A stretch of DNA of 64,000 nt, taken from contig ML677365.1 in the NCBI GenBank assembly GCA_007922305.1, positions 18,041,812 to 18,105,811 on the forward strand, in the 5' to 3' direction. Below, in pieces: positions 46,075 through 57,407 of the stretch (positions within the stretch are counted from its first letter, which is position 1; each line of letters begins with the position of its first letter). The translations under genes were made by a program, and so were the position numbers. This DNA is from Dermatemys mawii (lineage: Eukaryota > Chordata > Testudines > Dermatemydidae). Below the pieces are notes generated by a model. It was not told the DNA's origin. It saw only the letters and a program-made list of their open reading frames with translations, and made no database searches.

Positions 46075-46862
46075 TCCATACTTAAACTACTACAGCTGCA
46101 GCTGCACCACTGTAGTGCATCAATATAGATCAGAGGTGGGCAAACTGCGGCCCGCAGGCCACATCCAGCCTGTGGCACTGTCCTGCCCGACGCTTGAGCT
46201 CCCAGCCAGGGAAGCTACCCCCAACCCCTCCCCTGCTGTCCCCCTCCTCCACAGCCTCAGCTCGCTGCGCCGCCAGCACTATGGGCAGTGAGGCAGCGTG
46301 GCTGGGCGGTGTGGCTGCCAGTCCTGCCGCTCTGAGTGGCATGGTAAAGGTGCGGGAAGCAGGGTTGGATAAGGGGCAGGGACTCCCAGGGAGCCTGTCA
46401 GGGGGCGAGGGTGTGAATAGGGGTCAGGGCAGTCAGAGGATGGGGAACAGGGGAGGTAAAGTACGGAATGACGTCCTGGAGGGGCCGTTAGGGGCAGAGC
46501 ATCCTGGGACGGGGCAGCTAGGGGACTGAGAGCAGGGAGTGTTGGATTGCTCATGTGTTCTGAAGGGGGCGAGAAGTGGGGGGGCAGATACGGGGTGGAG
46601 ACGAGGCTGTTTGGTGAGGCACAGCCTTCCCTACATGGCCCTCCATACAGTTTTGCAACCCCAGTGTGGCCCTCAAGCCAAAAAATTTGCCCACCCCGGT
46701 GTAGATGTTCACTATAGTGACAGGAGGGGTTCTCCCATCACTGTAGTCAATCCACCCCCTCACCGTCCAAGAGGCATAGCTAGGTTGACCAGGGGCTAGT
46801 CATCTTAACTATGTCACTCAGGGGATGGATTTTTCACACCCTCCCAGAGTGACGCAATTGAG
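46075..46862. mobile_element. MITE interrupted by a hAT insertion
   Basis: The left part ('cagctgcagctgcaccactg') and the right part ('ctatagtgacaggaggggtt', 'ggcatagctaggttgacc', 'gatggatttttcacaccctc') belong to one MITE family, also seen at 36036-36400. The gap between them is filled exactly by the hAT element 46131-46698. Confidence 0.65.
46131..46698. mobile_element. hAT non-autonomous element with 8-bp TSD
   Basis: The left end 'cagaggtgggcaaactgcgg' and the right end in reverse 'cggggtgggcaaattttttg' form hAT TIRs. The flanking 8-mers ATATAGAT (46123-46130) and GTGTAGAT (46699-46706) differ by two transitions, consistent with an old duplication. The GC-rich core yields long but meaningless open frames on both strands. 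Confidence 0.75.
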
Positions 46863-47828
46863 TTTACCAAACTAGGCATGCATGCAGCCCTTACCCTCCT
46901 CGCCCCAAGAGCCCGCACCTAAAAACTTCCTTCCTGAAAAAAAAACCACTTACCAGGAACCTCTTCTGTTGTTTGTTCTTCCCCAAGCCCCAAACACTGT
47001 GACTGGCTGCCTTCCTCCTGCCTCGAGAAGAGCTCCTGGCTGCATGCCTCGAGGGATTCCACGGTGTCTCCCAAGCCTCAGCACCCTCGCTCGTGCTTTC
47101 CTCCTCCTCTTCCTCCCCTCTTGCTGTGCTGGTTCGGAAGTGTCCACGGTGGTCGTTGGTGTGGAGGTGGGATCGCCCCCAAGTATCACGTCCAGCTGTT
47201 TGTAGAATTTGCAGGTCGTGAGAGCAGCACCAGAGTAGCCGTTTTCCTCGCGGGCTTTGCAGTAGGCATTCTGCAGTTCTTTTACTTTAACCCAACACTG
47301 CAGTGCATCTCAGTCATGGCACCTGTCCATCACAGCCCTTGATAGCTGCTCGTAGGTATCGTACTTACTACGGCTGGAGTGCAGCTGTGACTGCACAGCT
47401 TCCTCCCCCCATACACTGATGAGGCCCAGCACCTCGTCATTGCTCCATACTGGAGATCACCTGGCGTGTGGAGACATGGTCACCTGGAAAGATGCACTGA
47501 GAGCACTCCCCGCCTAGCTGAACAAACAGGAAGGGGATTTTCAAAATTCTAAGGGAATTTTAAATGGCAGCAGAGTTCAAAAGTGGCCAGAACAGGCATT
47601 GTGAGACACTTCCGGAGGCTAAACAGAGCACATTAGGCATCCACACTGGCACCGCAGCGCTCCAGCAGGAGTGCAACAAACGTTACTCCTCTTGGGGAGA
47701 TGGAGTACGAGGAGCGCTCCAGCCGTGGAGTCAGAGCACTCTATGTGGCTTGCCTGTGTGGACAGGTAGTAAGATAGAGCACTCTTGGCAGCTTTATTGC
47801 GCTATAACTCACAAGTGTAGCCAAGCCC
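46863..47828. mobile_element. truncated Harbinger element, Myb-gene half
   Basis: This contains the 5' half of a Myb/SANT-like gene on the minus strand and a right terminus 'cacaagtgtagccaagccc' ending at 47828. The left half with the transposase is missing. Relative to the element at 7279-11719 it belongs to a different subfamily: its subterminal words are 'gagcgctc'-like and its terminus is shared with 43614. Confidence 0.75.
46954..47477 (-). pseudogene. Myb/SANT-like protein of Harbinger, first exon
   Basis: From an ATG at 47477 the frame reads W-S-N-D-E-V-L-G-L-I-S-V-W-G-E-E-A-V-Q-S-Q-L, then A-L-Q-C-W-V-K-V-K-E-L-Q-N-A-Y-C-K-A-R-E-E, then K-F-Y-K-Q-L-D-V-I-L-G-G-D-P. This is the same trihelix Myb domain as at 10690-11236. 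Two in-frame TGA codons break it, one just after M-S-P-H-A-R and one after C-H-D, and a frame change occurs later. A perfect splice donor, cctg|GTAAGT, ends the exon at 46954, matching the exon structure of the other copy. Exon 2 is lost. Confidence 0.78.
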
Positions 47829-49875
47829 TAGAGCTAGGAAATCCTGGGAGCAGCTTACTAGAGCTGGAGAGACCCTGAGCAAGCAGGGGAAAGACTGCAG
47901 AGCTCTCCAGGCAGAAAGGACTGGGAGTAAGAAAAGAGATGTTCGTTAGACCTTCATTTAGGATTTTGAATTTTTACTTTACTAAACCCTGACTACATGA
48001 AGAGTTATTTTGACCACAGAAACAAGTAGCGGAGTCTAAGGAGTCCTGAAGACGAGGAAACAGAGGCAGGTTGTTACAGAGTGACCTTCGGTCACGACGT
48101 GCTGCTCAGGAGACAGCTGACCCCATTACAATCCCTTAAATACCAAAATCAAGTTAACAAAAACAGATTCTGATGTTGTGATGAAATATGCTTTTGTATT
48201 TAAGAATAAAAGAATAAAAGCCTAAATTTTCAAAAATAACTAGTGTTTCTGAGTACAGTACCTCAACTTTTGGGTGCCCAAAAAGGTCCCTTTAAGGGGT
48301 CTCGAGTTGGGCATCCAAAATCACTGTTTAAACTTTTGGACAATGTATTTATACTTATATTTTTGAGCTGCGTAAAACCTGTGATGTCCTTAATTATTCA
48401 TTTCCTTGCTTTAATGTGCTTGGATTTTGTAAGTTTTGTGATAGGCAAACACATGGATGTCATTTAGTAACCTTAGCTTTTTTTTAAAGCAAAGCTTTTG
48501 TTTTTAGAATTCTATTATGGGTGCAGGTTAGTAAAACAACTGTTAGAAAACCTAAAAGCATCTTTTATTCTTGTTCTGGCATTCTGGCCTCTACCCATTC
48601 TGAAATGCACAACATAAAGCATGTGTAAGAGATGAGCTCAGTTTGCACAAGCACCATTATTTAGCGTCTATTGTTAAGAAGAAGGGGAGCATTATATAGA
48701 ATATCTAAGTGCAGTGCATATGACAAAGCTTCTGAAACATGAGAAAACATGAAAAGATGAATCAATTTATTTTTTAAAAAAGAGAAATTAAATGGCTCTC
48801 TACATTTTCAAAGCCTTGTACAATTATTGTAACTAGATGATCTATGGCATTGGAAATGTCAAGTATAATTACTCAGTTCACTTATGATGAGTTATTATTT
48901 TCACATGATAGTTTCATGTGTGTAGCATGCATGTCCACATGTGTGATAAAAGAGTTCCCACTTCTATACCTGAGATTATATAGGTTTACAGGGACTTCAA
49001 AGGGGCATGACTTTTTGTTGTTTGCACTAACTGGGTGTAAAGTGCAGAAATCACAACCAATGCTTGCTTCTTTAGGATCAACAAAGATGGTTAGGCATGT
49101 GATTGGCCTTTATACTCTGAAATGTGTCCCTGAGACCGGACAGATTATTAGCCTACATAATTATGATAGACTAAAAGGCAAAATTTAGACCTTTCTACAT
49201 AATTAATACAATTATTATTTACATATAAAACACTCATACTCCATCCCCAGCCAGAGGGCTCAGGAAATTAAGTAAGTTAAAGCACAAGAAAAAGCTGTTC
49301 TTTCAAAATTTAAACAGATACACATAAAAAAAGTTCTAAAAGGAAGGGAAACAGAGATGAGGAATAGTAATAAATATAAAGCCAGGAGGCAAGTGCTGTT
49401 TGCAGTTATGGCATCTTTTTAATAGAATGGCTTGGTTGACCACTAGAAGTGGTAATTTCTGATAACCTCTGAACTGGGATAGACAACACCAGAGAAATTT
49501 GTCAGCATCAGGGCAAAAAAGCATCCACCCATCAGCCAAGTCCACTGTCAACTTATCTGGAAAATCTTTTTAACTACCATGTTGTAACTTGTCAAAGATT
49601 TTGTGCACACAGCTGTGTTATTGATAGGTCTCTGTTCACGCTTAACCCTTATGTTTATTTTTGGAAGATACTCTCACCATCTTGTGTATTTTTTGTGTTA
49701 ATTTGCTTAATGTTATTATGGGAACCTGATAAGGCCTTATCTACAAGAGAAAACTGTCTCTCAAAATTCATTTCCACTGGTGACAATGGTGAAGGCTATA
49801 GTGTAGAAAGGGTGCAGATATACTTACCAGCATCAGATACCTTGTTTAAAAGAAAACACTGTACTTTATCTGTGA
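47829..49875. other. no gene recognised
   Basis: The first 200 bp are GC-moderate and may be part of an old LTR; the rest is AT-rich. A repeat scrap with 'ttttgggtgcccaaaa' lies at 48269-48284. Confidence 0.45.
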
Positions 49876-50240
49876 CATGGAGAGGGATAGTGTTGTGGTT
49901 GAGACACTATGCTTGGCCTCAGGAAACTTGGGTTAAATTCCCAGCTGTGCTAAAGACTTCCTCTGGGTAGGTTTATACTGTATCTGGGAGTGAGCCTCCC
50001 AATCTGGCTCCACAGACTTGTGTTAATGGGTCTTGCACTAGTGATCTAAAAATAGCTGCACAGATGTTGTGGCTTGGGCTCTGAATCAGGATGGGAGTGG
50101 GACGAGCCACAAGTCTGTGCAGCTATTTTTAGAACACTACTGCAAGCCCCATTGACATGGGTCTGTGGATCCGGGCTGGGAGGCAGGAACCCAGATGCGG
50201 TGTAGTCATTTTACATGATCTTGGGCAAGTCACTAACAGC
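49876..50240 (+). repeat. MIR-type SINE split by a foldback element
   Basis: The tRNA-related head ('gtggttgagacac', 'cttgggttaaattcccagct') lies at 49895-49965. The core 'atgatcttgggcaagtcact' resumes at 50215. The interval is filled by the palindromic element 49969-50206. Confidence 0.55.
49969..50206. mobile_element. foldback MITE, arms about 110 bp
   Basis: The left arm (49971-50080: 'tatctgggagtgagcctccc', 'ctccacagacttgtgttaat', 'ctaaaaatagctgcacag') is complementary along its length to the right arm (50095-50205: 'ctgtgcagctatttttag', 'attgacatgggtctgtgg', 'ctgggaggcaggaaccca'). Differences are mostly transitions, so it is old. Non-coding. Confidence 0.7.
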
Positions 50241-50585
50241 TTGTCCTCATGGGGACCTTCAGGAATGTTTAAATCGAATTGGGTGTGAATTTGAAGTGGA
50301 TTAGTTAAATTGCATTAAACTCCCTTGTAGATGCTTTCATTCAGAACCGAAGTATCTTTAATTTGATTTAGCCAATTCATGTTCCAAGTGAATTAAACTA
50401 AACTGAATTAAGGCCACTTTAATTAGGAATAAAAGGCACAGCTTTTTAAAGGTATTGAGGCATTGCTCCGCTTGGCATTATAAGATCTAAGAGACGGACA
50501 GCTAATCTGACAGCATGATTTTATGGCCAAGAACAATAGGAATCCATGTGGATGAAAAATCCACAAATTGTAACAATATAGAGTA

Positions 50586-51335
50586 GGGGTGCGCAAACTA
50601 TGGCCCATGGCCCAGATTCAGCCCACCAGCCATTTGAAGCCAGGCCTTGAGATCCCACTGGGGAGTAGGGCCTGGGGCTTGCCCCGCTCCAGTGCTCCAG
50701 CCAGGGAGTAGGGTCGGGGCTGCCCCACACGTCTCTGAAGCTGTGGCATGGCCCCCCACCAGTGCTCCAGATGGGGCACAGCGTCGGGATCCACTCCATG
50801 TGGCTCCCAGAAGCAGCGGCATGGCCCCCCTCCAGCTCCTACACACTCCACTGACTCCACTCCAATAGCCCCTTTTGGCGCTCCAAAGGGAGCTACAGGG
50901 TTGATGCCTGTGGACGGGGCAGTGTGCAGAGCCACCTGGCCGCGCCTACATGTAGGAACCAGAAAAGGAACATGCCCGCTGCTTCCAGGAGACGCTCGAG
51001 GTAAATGCTGCCCGGAACCTGCACCCCTGAGCCTCTCCCATGCCCCAACCGCCTCCCCCAGTCCTGATCCTCCTCAAACCCTCCAAACCCTTCGATCCCG
51101 GCCTGGAGCACCCTCCTGGACCCCAAACTCTGCAACCCCACCCCAGAGCCCACACCCCCAGCTGGAGCCTGCACCCCTTCCTGCACCCCAACCCTGACCC
51201 AGCCCTCATCCCCTCCCTGCCCTCTGAACCCCTCGGTCCCAGCCCAGAGCAAGCGCCTATACCCCAAACTCCTCACCCCAGCCCCAGGGATTTCCCCTAT
51301 ACCTCCCCGAATTTCCCTAAGCCCCCTCCCCCAGT
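50586..51335. mobile_element. GC-rich hAT element
   Basis: The left end 'aggggtgcgcaaactatggc' is a variant of the TIR at 46131. The body carries 'ggggcttgccccgctccagt', 'acggggcagtgtgcagagcc' and a CCC-rich segment ('cctgcacccctgagcc') that I know as a common turtle hAT-derived repeat. Long Pro/Ala/Gly frames on both strands are compositional, not genes. The right border is approximate. Confidence 0.6.
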
Positions 51336-52442
51336 TTTGTGAACTGATTACATATAGTATTGCCAATTTAGTGATTGTTTGGAAACCAGAATTGAAATTG
51401 AAACATTAATACACACTTTAAAAGCATATAAAGTGTATGATAAAATATGTGTATTTGAAAAACTGTAATAGATTTGAAAAGTATGATCACAGACTAGCTT
51501 CCTTATGCAGCTTTTGTTTTTTGTGACAATGTCAGTGCATTCATTTTGGTGATGCTGGCCATGATTTGCTTATCATTTGTAAGCAAAGTCTAAATGAGCT
51601 TTCCCTGACAGCGAGTGATGAGCTGGAGACTGGGGGGAAAGGCTTCAGGACCAGATTATATTGACATTCATACCTAATCTACCTAGGTATCCAGCAAACA
51701 GAGCTGTGTTGCCCAAGTGATAGATTTTGGCTGGGGTTGGATTACAAATCACTTGAATGTGGGGGGTACTGAAATGTTGCTATTCTTACTGTATGAGTAA
51801 AGGGCAGTAGAACTGTACTTAGCCTGTGCTGATTGAGGGCATCAAGAAAGAGGGTAGGGGCAGGTGTTTTGCTCGATGGTCTGCCTGAGTCACAAGTACT
51901 ATGTGACCTGCCCCTCTCCACTGTTTAAAGACAGAGCTGATTAGGCTTCATAGCCTTTTGGTTTGTTAAGTGACCACTAGAGCTGAAATCTCTGATAATC
52001 AGGTCTAAGAGTTTAGACCTGCTGTGGGCAAGTGTTTCTGTGGAAGAGATGGCCCAGTCTTCATTAGCACCAAGATTCTTCCCCCTCCCCTCTCCGGAGC
52101 AGAAATCACTGAGAGTCATGTGGAACCGTGAGAGACTGACTCATAAAGGTCACAGTGGCAGGTGGCAGCAGAAGGTGACAGTGCAGGGCCATTGGGGCAG
52201 AGCAACAGAGTGAATGGTGGCCTGACAAACAACAGCAGCCAGAGTATTGGACTATGTTTTAGTGACTTTTCTCCAAAAGCTAGATTTGTGACTGGGAAAC
52301 TTATATAAATATATGATTCCATTAGGCCTAGATTTTTAAAATGCATTTTTGCCAAGGTCATTATCTCACATCATCATTATCTCAAGAGGTCATTATCTTG
52401 GGGAGTTTCTGTACTAAACTTCTGTATTGTTATAATTATTGT
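51336..52442. other. no gene recognised
   Basis: AT-rich to mixed sequence. No named repeat or coding motif. Confidence 0.5.
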
Positions 52443-53060
52443 TTATGTAAGAAGGGCTGTATTGGGTCAGATCAATGGTCCATCTATCCCAGTATCCTAT
52501 CTTCTGACAGTGACTATTCCAGGTGTTTCAAAGGGAATGTACAGAACAGGGAATCATCGATTGATCCATCCCCTACCATCCACTCCCAGCTTCTGGCAAA
52601 CATGATCATGATGTTGCAGCCCTGCCCATCCTGGCTAATAGCCATTGATGGACCTACCTTCCATAAACTTATCTAGTCCTTATCTAGCCTGTTATAATTC
52701 TGGCCTTCAGAAGATCCCTGGCAAAACGTTCCACAGGTGACTGTGCGTTGTGTGAAGAAATACTTCCTTTTGTTTGTTTTAAACTTACTGCCTATTAATT
52801 TAATTGGATGACCTTTGGTTCTTGTGTTAAGTGAAGGGGTAAATAACACTTCTTTATTCATTTTCTCCACACCAGTCAAGATTTTATAAGACTCTATCAT
52901 ATTCACTCCTACTCTACTCACTTGTCTCTTTTCCAAGCTGAAAAGGCCCAGTCTTTTTAATCTCTCCTCATATGGAATCTGTTCCATACCCCTAATAATT
53001 TTTGTAGCCCTTCTCTGTACCTTTTCCAATCTTTTTTGAGGTGGAGTGACCATGCAGTAT
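52443..53060 (-). mobile_element. CR1 LINE, 3' end, minus strand
   Basis: On the minus strand the end of ORF2 (53053-52673) reads [31 protein letters not shown], and K-Y-F-F-T-Q-R-T-V, the typical CR1 C terminus. The remainder (52672-52443) is 3' UTR ('gatcaatggtccatct' on the plus strand). It is 5'-truncated, as nearly all CR1 copies are. The frame is largely open but lacks RT and endonuclease. Confidence 0.85.
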
Positions 53061-53097
53061 TTAAGATGTGGACATGTTATGGATTTATGTAATAAAA

Positions 53098-54917
53098 GTG
53101 GAGGAGCTTGGTTTTCCAGATGGCTCAGCTAAGTCAATACTGACAACCTATGTGAAAAGGCTGCAAAACAATATGCCTCTGGACTTCATCAACATGAAGA
53201 AAGCATAATAAGGCAGTCTCCGTCAAAGCCAATTTTAGAAGAACTTAATGAGGGTGTTAAGAATGCTGGAGACACAACTCAGTTTATGTGAACCAACATG
53301 GCTGTTGCATCATACTTTCTATTTAAGCAAGATACAAACTAGAGGCCTAGGTTAAGTGCATTGTCACTTGTTAATCCTGAAGTTGGACACTGGTTCCGAA
53401 CAAGACTGGCAAATGCTCACTATCTTTCTGCAGAAAAACTCAGCTGACTCTCTAGAAACATGTGTTGCAACAGTGAAAGACTCAGGAGTTGAAAAAATGA
53501 AGAACTCTCTCACCATATTCAAAATATGTGCATACATGGCTGACGAATGCACCAGTGCAAATAGGCATCAAGTAATAAGTAATCGCATGTTATCTTGATG
53601 TCCATGATAGGCCAGTACGTGCATTCTAGATGTTCAGGTTATAGAAGGCACATCAGCTGCATGTGTGACATCTTAGAAGAGTTAAATGCTTGTAAATTGA
53701 ACCCCAAACAGAATGCTGCTTGTGCATTTGATGGAGCTACAAACTTCTGTGGAAGACACTGTGGAGTACAAGCTTTGCTCAGAGAAAAGTGTAACCCTAA
53801 TCTCTCCTCTACACAATATAGAGGCCATCTACTCCAGATAGCACTAGTACAAGCTGCAGAATCTTCAAAATACATTAAAAAGCCACAAATTTAATGGCTT
53901 TTTTATACTTTTTTTCAGCAAGAATCCAAAAGGACTGAACATTTTTGGAAACAAATAGATGATACACTGAGCTTGAAGTTCAAATGAGTCCAACGTGGAA
54001 AAACCTGCTGGCTTTCTCATGAGTGATTCTTGGCAGTTGTCTTTAAATTACTGCAACCGTTATTACCGGCTTTGGAAAGTACCCACCAAGATAGGGCAGA
54101 TCTAAATAGTGAGGCTGGTGCACTACTTTTGTTACTAAGTTCAGAGAAGACTATCGCCATTCTCTCTCTTGTAAGTGTACTGTTGAAAAAACCACTTGGG
54201 TCATTAAACAATGTCATCCAGGCATCTGCTACAACAGTAGTAGATCTTTGTCCAGCAATAGAAGCTATCCTTGGATCAATCAGAGATATCCATTGAAAAT
54301 GTACTGGAAGAAGCAAAGACTTCAGTCCAGAAGTTGACTAATGAAGGTACTTATATTGACTCCATAAGTGAAGTGGACAAGAAGTGTTTGTTAAGCCAGC
54401 TGAAAAAGTACACAGACTTGATTCTTACAAATCTGCAATAGAGATTTTTGGATTCTACTCAACCTCCACATAGCTTTTTCAGATGCCTCTCTTATAAAAC
54501 ACCCACAGTTGAGTGGAGTGAGGCACTATCAGCAATGGGGCTGCTATGTGATCAGGACAAAATAGAAAATTTGAACACAGAGTGGAATGTCATACGATGA
54601 ACGAATGAAAATTTAACTTCAACTTCTTCATCACTAGCGGTTTGACCCAATCTTTGTGCTATGTTTCCTGGGATGAAAGTAGGAATTCATCTCTTGCTAA
54701 TACCAGTCAAAACAGCCACAGTCAAACATATTTTTTCCTCATTGAATAGAATTTTATGTTCTGAAGGAAGTCACCTTCTGCCTGATCATGAGCACATCAT
54801 GAAGGACTGGAAAGAACGGACACATAAGAAGACAGCAAAGAGTACAAAATTACAACAAGAAATCAAGACAGATGTAGACATAGTGCTTCACAGTCGACAA
54901 CTTCAATTTTTGTGATG
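53098..54917 (+). pseudogene. hAT transposase (DUF4371/ZMYM1-like), decayed
   Basis: Domain pieces occur in the correct order across three frames. 'AHYLSAE' lies near 53415. M-A-D-E-C-T at 53535 holds the first catalytic Asp region. C-A-F-D-G-A-T-N-F-C-G-R-H-C-G-V-Q follows (53720-53770). A degenerate R-G-H-L-L-Q-I-A-L-V-Q-A-A-E block lies near 53820-53860, then W-L-S-H-E near 54010, a long helical stretch (54030-54296) and the C-terminal dimerisation part P-V-K-T-A-T-V-K-H-I-F-S-S-L-N-R-I (54690-54760). Many stops and shifts make it non-functional. The family normally encodes about 600-700 residues. It could be a relic of the autonomous partner of the hAT repeats here, which is inference. 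Confidence 0.75.
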
Positions 54918-55129
54918 CTTTTAAAACATGAGTTAAATCTATTCAAATGGTCATGAAACATTTTTCAGTTTTTACTACGGTGCCATGCAGCCCACCTTTG
55001 CCCTCAAGATCTCAGCCCCCATCTGCCCTCCTCCCCACCCCGGAATAGTCCAACACCCCCCACCCCACCATTTCAATGCCTCGGGAAAACACTGCCCAGC
55101 CCCACCCCAGAGTCCGCACCACCGCCTCA

Positions 55130-57250
55130 CCCCCACTCAGGGCCCCCGCGCCAGGTCCGCCCCTACCCCCAGGATACCTCCCCCCACCAGCTCTGCCTCA
55201 ATTCCCCGCCAGCCCCCGCGCGCCAGCTCTGCCCCTACCCCTCAGGCAGGGCCGCCCCGCGCCATATCTGCCCCCAGCCAGAGCCCCGCAACTGGGTCCT
55301 CGCTCTTTCGCGCCCCGCTCCCATCACGCTCCTCCTACCGGTCAGAGAGGCCCATCCCCATCCCTCTGGGTGCGGGGGTTTGAAAGCGGACGAGCCCATG
55401 TGCGGCGACGCGGAGGGGGGCGGATCGGAAGAGGAGCGCGGACTTCCCCTCGACCACCGCCTCTCGCCGCCTTCTGAACAGGCGACTGCTGCGGGGCTCC
55501 GCAGAGGGCAAGGGGGCCCCCCCGCGGCGACTCTGTGAGCGCGCACGGCGTCCCCGCGCCCCGACGTGGTCTCGCCCGCTCCCCCCGCTCAGCGGAGTGG
55601 GACATGCCCGGGATTTCGCGTCACCCATTGTTTACAAACCAAGCCCAGCAGCGGGCTGTGGCGAGTCGGGTTTGGAGCGGCGCGGCGCGCGGAGCCGGCC
55701 GAGATGCCCTGCCGGGCCGGGGAGCGCTTTCTGCTGCTGGAGCGCTCGGTCGCCGTGGGGCAGGCGGGCTCCAAGGAGGTGGACGCGCTGGTGGCCAAGC
55801 TGGGCGAGGTGCTGCAGCTAAGCGCCCAGCGGGCACCGGTCCCCTGCGGCCCCAAGCACCCGCCGCCCACCACCGCCCGGTGCCGCGCCGCGCCCTATTC
55901 CCCCCGCGTCAGCGGCCTCCTGGTCCCGCGGGGCCCGACCCCCCTGCAGCCGCACCAGCCCGCCGAGCCCCAGCGCCCGGACAAGAATAGCCAGCGGGTG
56001 GCCAAGCAGCTGTGCGGCCGGGGCTGGCTGCGGAGCGCCGCCCACAGGAGGAAGCGGCCGGGGCCCGGAGAAGCGCCCGGCGAAGAGGAGGATCCGCACC
56101 GGCTCCTGCAGCAGCTCATCCGCTCCGGGAACCTCATCAAGGAGGCAGTCAGGCGCCTGCAGCTGGCGGCGGCGGCCGTGGCCACAGCAACCACCGGCGG
56201 CAGCGGGGAGGGGGAAGCAGCAGCCCTGCAGCCTCTGCAATAGCCCCGCGGGTTGCGGAGAGCCCGAGGCACCGAGCCCCGCGCCGGGATCAGGACATCG
56301 CATGTGGGAGGGGCCGGCTATCGGCGGACGTATCTGGGGGGCGCCCCCCCATACTTGAAACAGACCATTGACAGTGAGACCCCGTGCCCGGGGTCCGGCT
56401 ATTCTGTATAAAACGTGGTGCTAGCTCCGAGGCGCTGTAAGTCTCTGTAGTGGTCGCTAATGGGGGGGGGGGAGGAAGTAGGGAGCCCTCCCCCACCTTC
56501 AGCGAGTCTGCCCCGCTCCGCGGAAATGCAGACGCCCCTCAACTCGCTGCGGTGTGTCGGGGCGGGGGAAGGGACCACCGCGCTGGGCCAGTCCCGACCT
56601 GCCATTGCTTTGGAGGAAGGGGTCCCCAGTCTTAGTGTCATGGGGGGAGCGGGAGATGTGGCAGGGAGAGGGGTACGGGTGTGGGGCGGCGGGGAGGTAG
56701 CTCTGGGGGGAGCGGGTTTACAGTGTCTCGGCTCCTATTCCTCTGCCCCAAGGTCACCGTTTGCAGTCCCGGAAAGGCGCAGCCACACGGCGCACGCCCG
56801 GGGGTGGTGTTTGCACCAGCGGTTGGCGATAGTAACCCGATCTTAGCTTGTTTTGACTGTGCTGCCGGGGAGCCCTGTGTTTTGTAACCGCTGGGAGTCT
56901 CCTGAGGACGTGCACGTTGCCCGATCCGCGTTGTTGTTGTGCTTCCCCCTCCCTCCCCCTTTCCAAAGCTCCTCCTACCAGTGGGATTCTCAGAAACAGG
57001 GTCATCTTACAGCAAGCTCTCGACTAACCCCCGCTCCCCTCCGTCCTGCTAATGCCACTGCTCCGGCACCCGGGGGCTCGCCGGGACGATGGACGAGGGA
57101 GAAGGCTGTTTGTCTCTTCACACCCCGCCACTGCCAGCGCGCTCCAGGCTTGGAGTCTGTCTCCAGGAGTAGATCTGTCCGTCTCTGGTGGTCTCACAGG
57201 AGCCATTTGCAATAAGTCTAAAATATCTTCTTGGGAGGTGCGTGTTTCCT
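55130..57250. promoter_or_regulatory. CpG island over the FRAT gene
   Basis: CG dinucleotides are dense here and rare in the surrounding window. GC content is high from the upstream region through the coding sequence into the 3' UTR. No TATA box is apparent before the start codon, as expected for a CpG-island promoter. The transcription start cannot be placed from sequence alone. Confidence 0.7.
55704..56243 (+). CDS. FRAT2: FRAT/GBP, GSK-3 binding protein (intronless)
   Basis: FRAT proteins bind GSK-3 and displace it from Axin, so beta-catenin is spared and Wnt signalling rises; they shuttle between nucleus and cytoplasm. The single open frame encodes 179 residues. Recognisable blocks are M-P-C-R at the start; F-L-L-L-E-R-S-V (9-16); V-D-A-L-V-A-K-L-G-E-V-L-Q-L (26-39), a leucine-spaced stretch that could be the export signal; R-A-A-P-Y (61-65); R-G-W-L-R (106-110); and the GSK-3 interaction domain at about 128-152, with acidic residues, D-P-H-R-L-L-Q-Q-L and S-G-N-L-I-K-E-A-V-R-R-L. 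The ATG is the first in frame and has G at -3, though the frame is open upstream. Mammalian FRAT1 and FRAT2 are longer (over 230 residues), mostly in the low-complexity middle. The C terminus (A-L-Q-P-L) is closer to FRAT2; a single non-mammalian FRAT is equally possible. Confidence 0.93.
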   Translation: MPCRAGERFLLLERSVAVGQAGSKEVDALVAKLGEVLQLSAQRAPVPCGPKHPPPTTARCRAAPYSPRVSGLLVPRGPTPLQPHQPAEPQRPDKNSQRVAKQLCGRGWLRSAAHRRKRPGPGEAPGEEEDPHRLLQQLIRSGNLIKEAVRRLQLAAAAVATATTGGSGEGEAAALQPLQ

Positions 57251-57407
57251 GTCTCCTCCTGGGTTTCTTTTTTACACCGTTCCCGTCGTGACTACAGAGC
57301 GGTTTTAAATGTGAATCTCAAAGTTGGAAAGCAGCTGAAGTGATCATTGTAAAGTGTGAGTGAATGAACACTGAGATACATTGTTCACAGATGGTAGCTA
57401 AACAACG

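Noticed and set aside
46130..46554. Overlapping 70-111 residue frames near 46.3 kb
   Set aside because: They lie within the hAT element 46131-46698 and have no coding motif.
50521..51366. Several overlapping 70-157 residue frames on both strands
   Set aside because: Compositional Pro/Ala/Gly frames in a GC-rich hAT repeat, with no domain and open in many frames at once.
54985..55628. Long GC-rich frames upstream of FRAT
   Set aside because: They overlap in all frames because stop codons are rare in CpG-rich DNA. No ATG-led frame has a recognisable motif.
55589..56303. Minus-strand frames opposite FRAT (94-161 residues)
   Set aside because: Shadows of the FRAT coding strand in GC-rich sequence.
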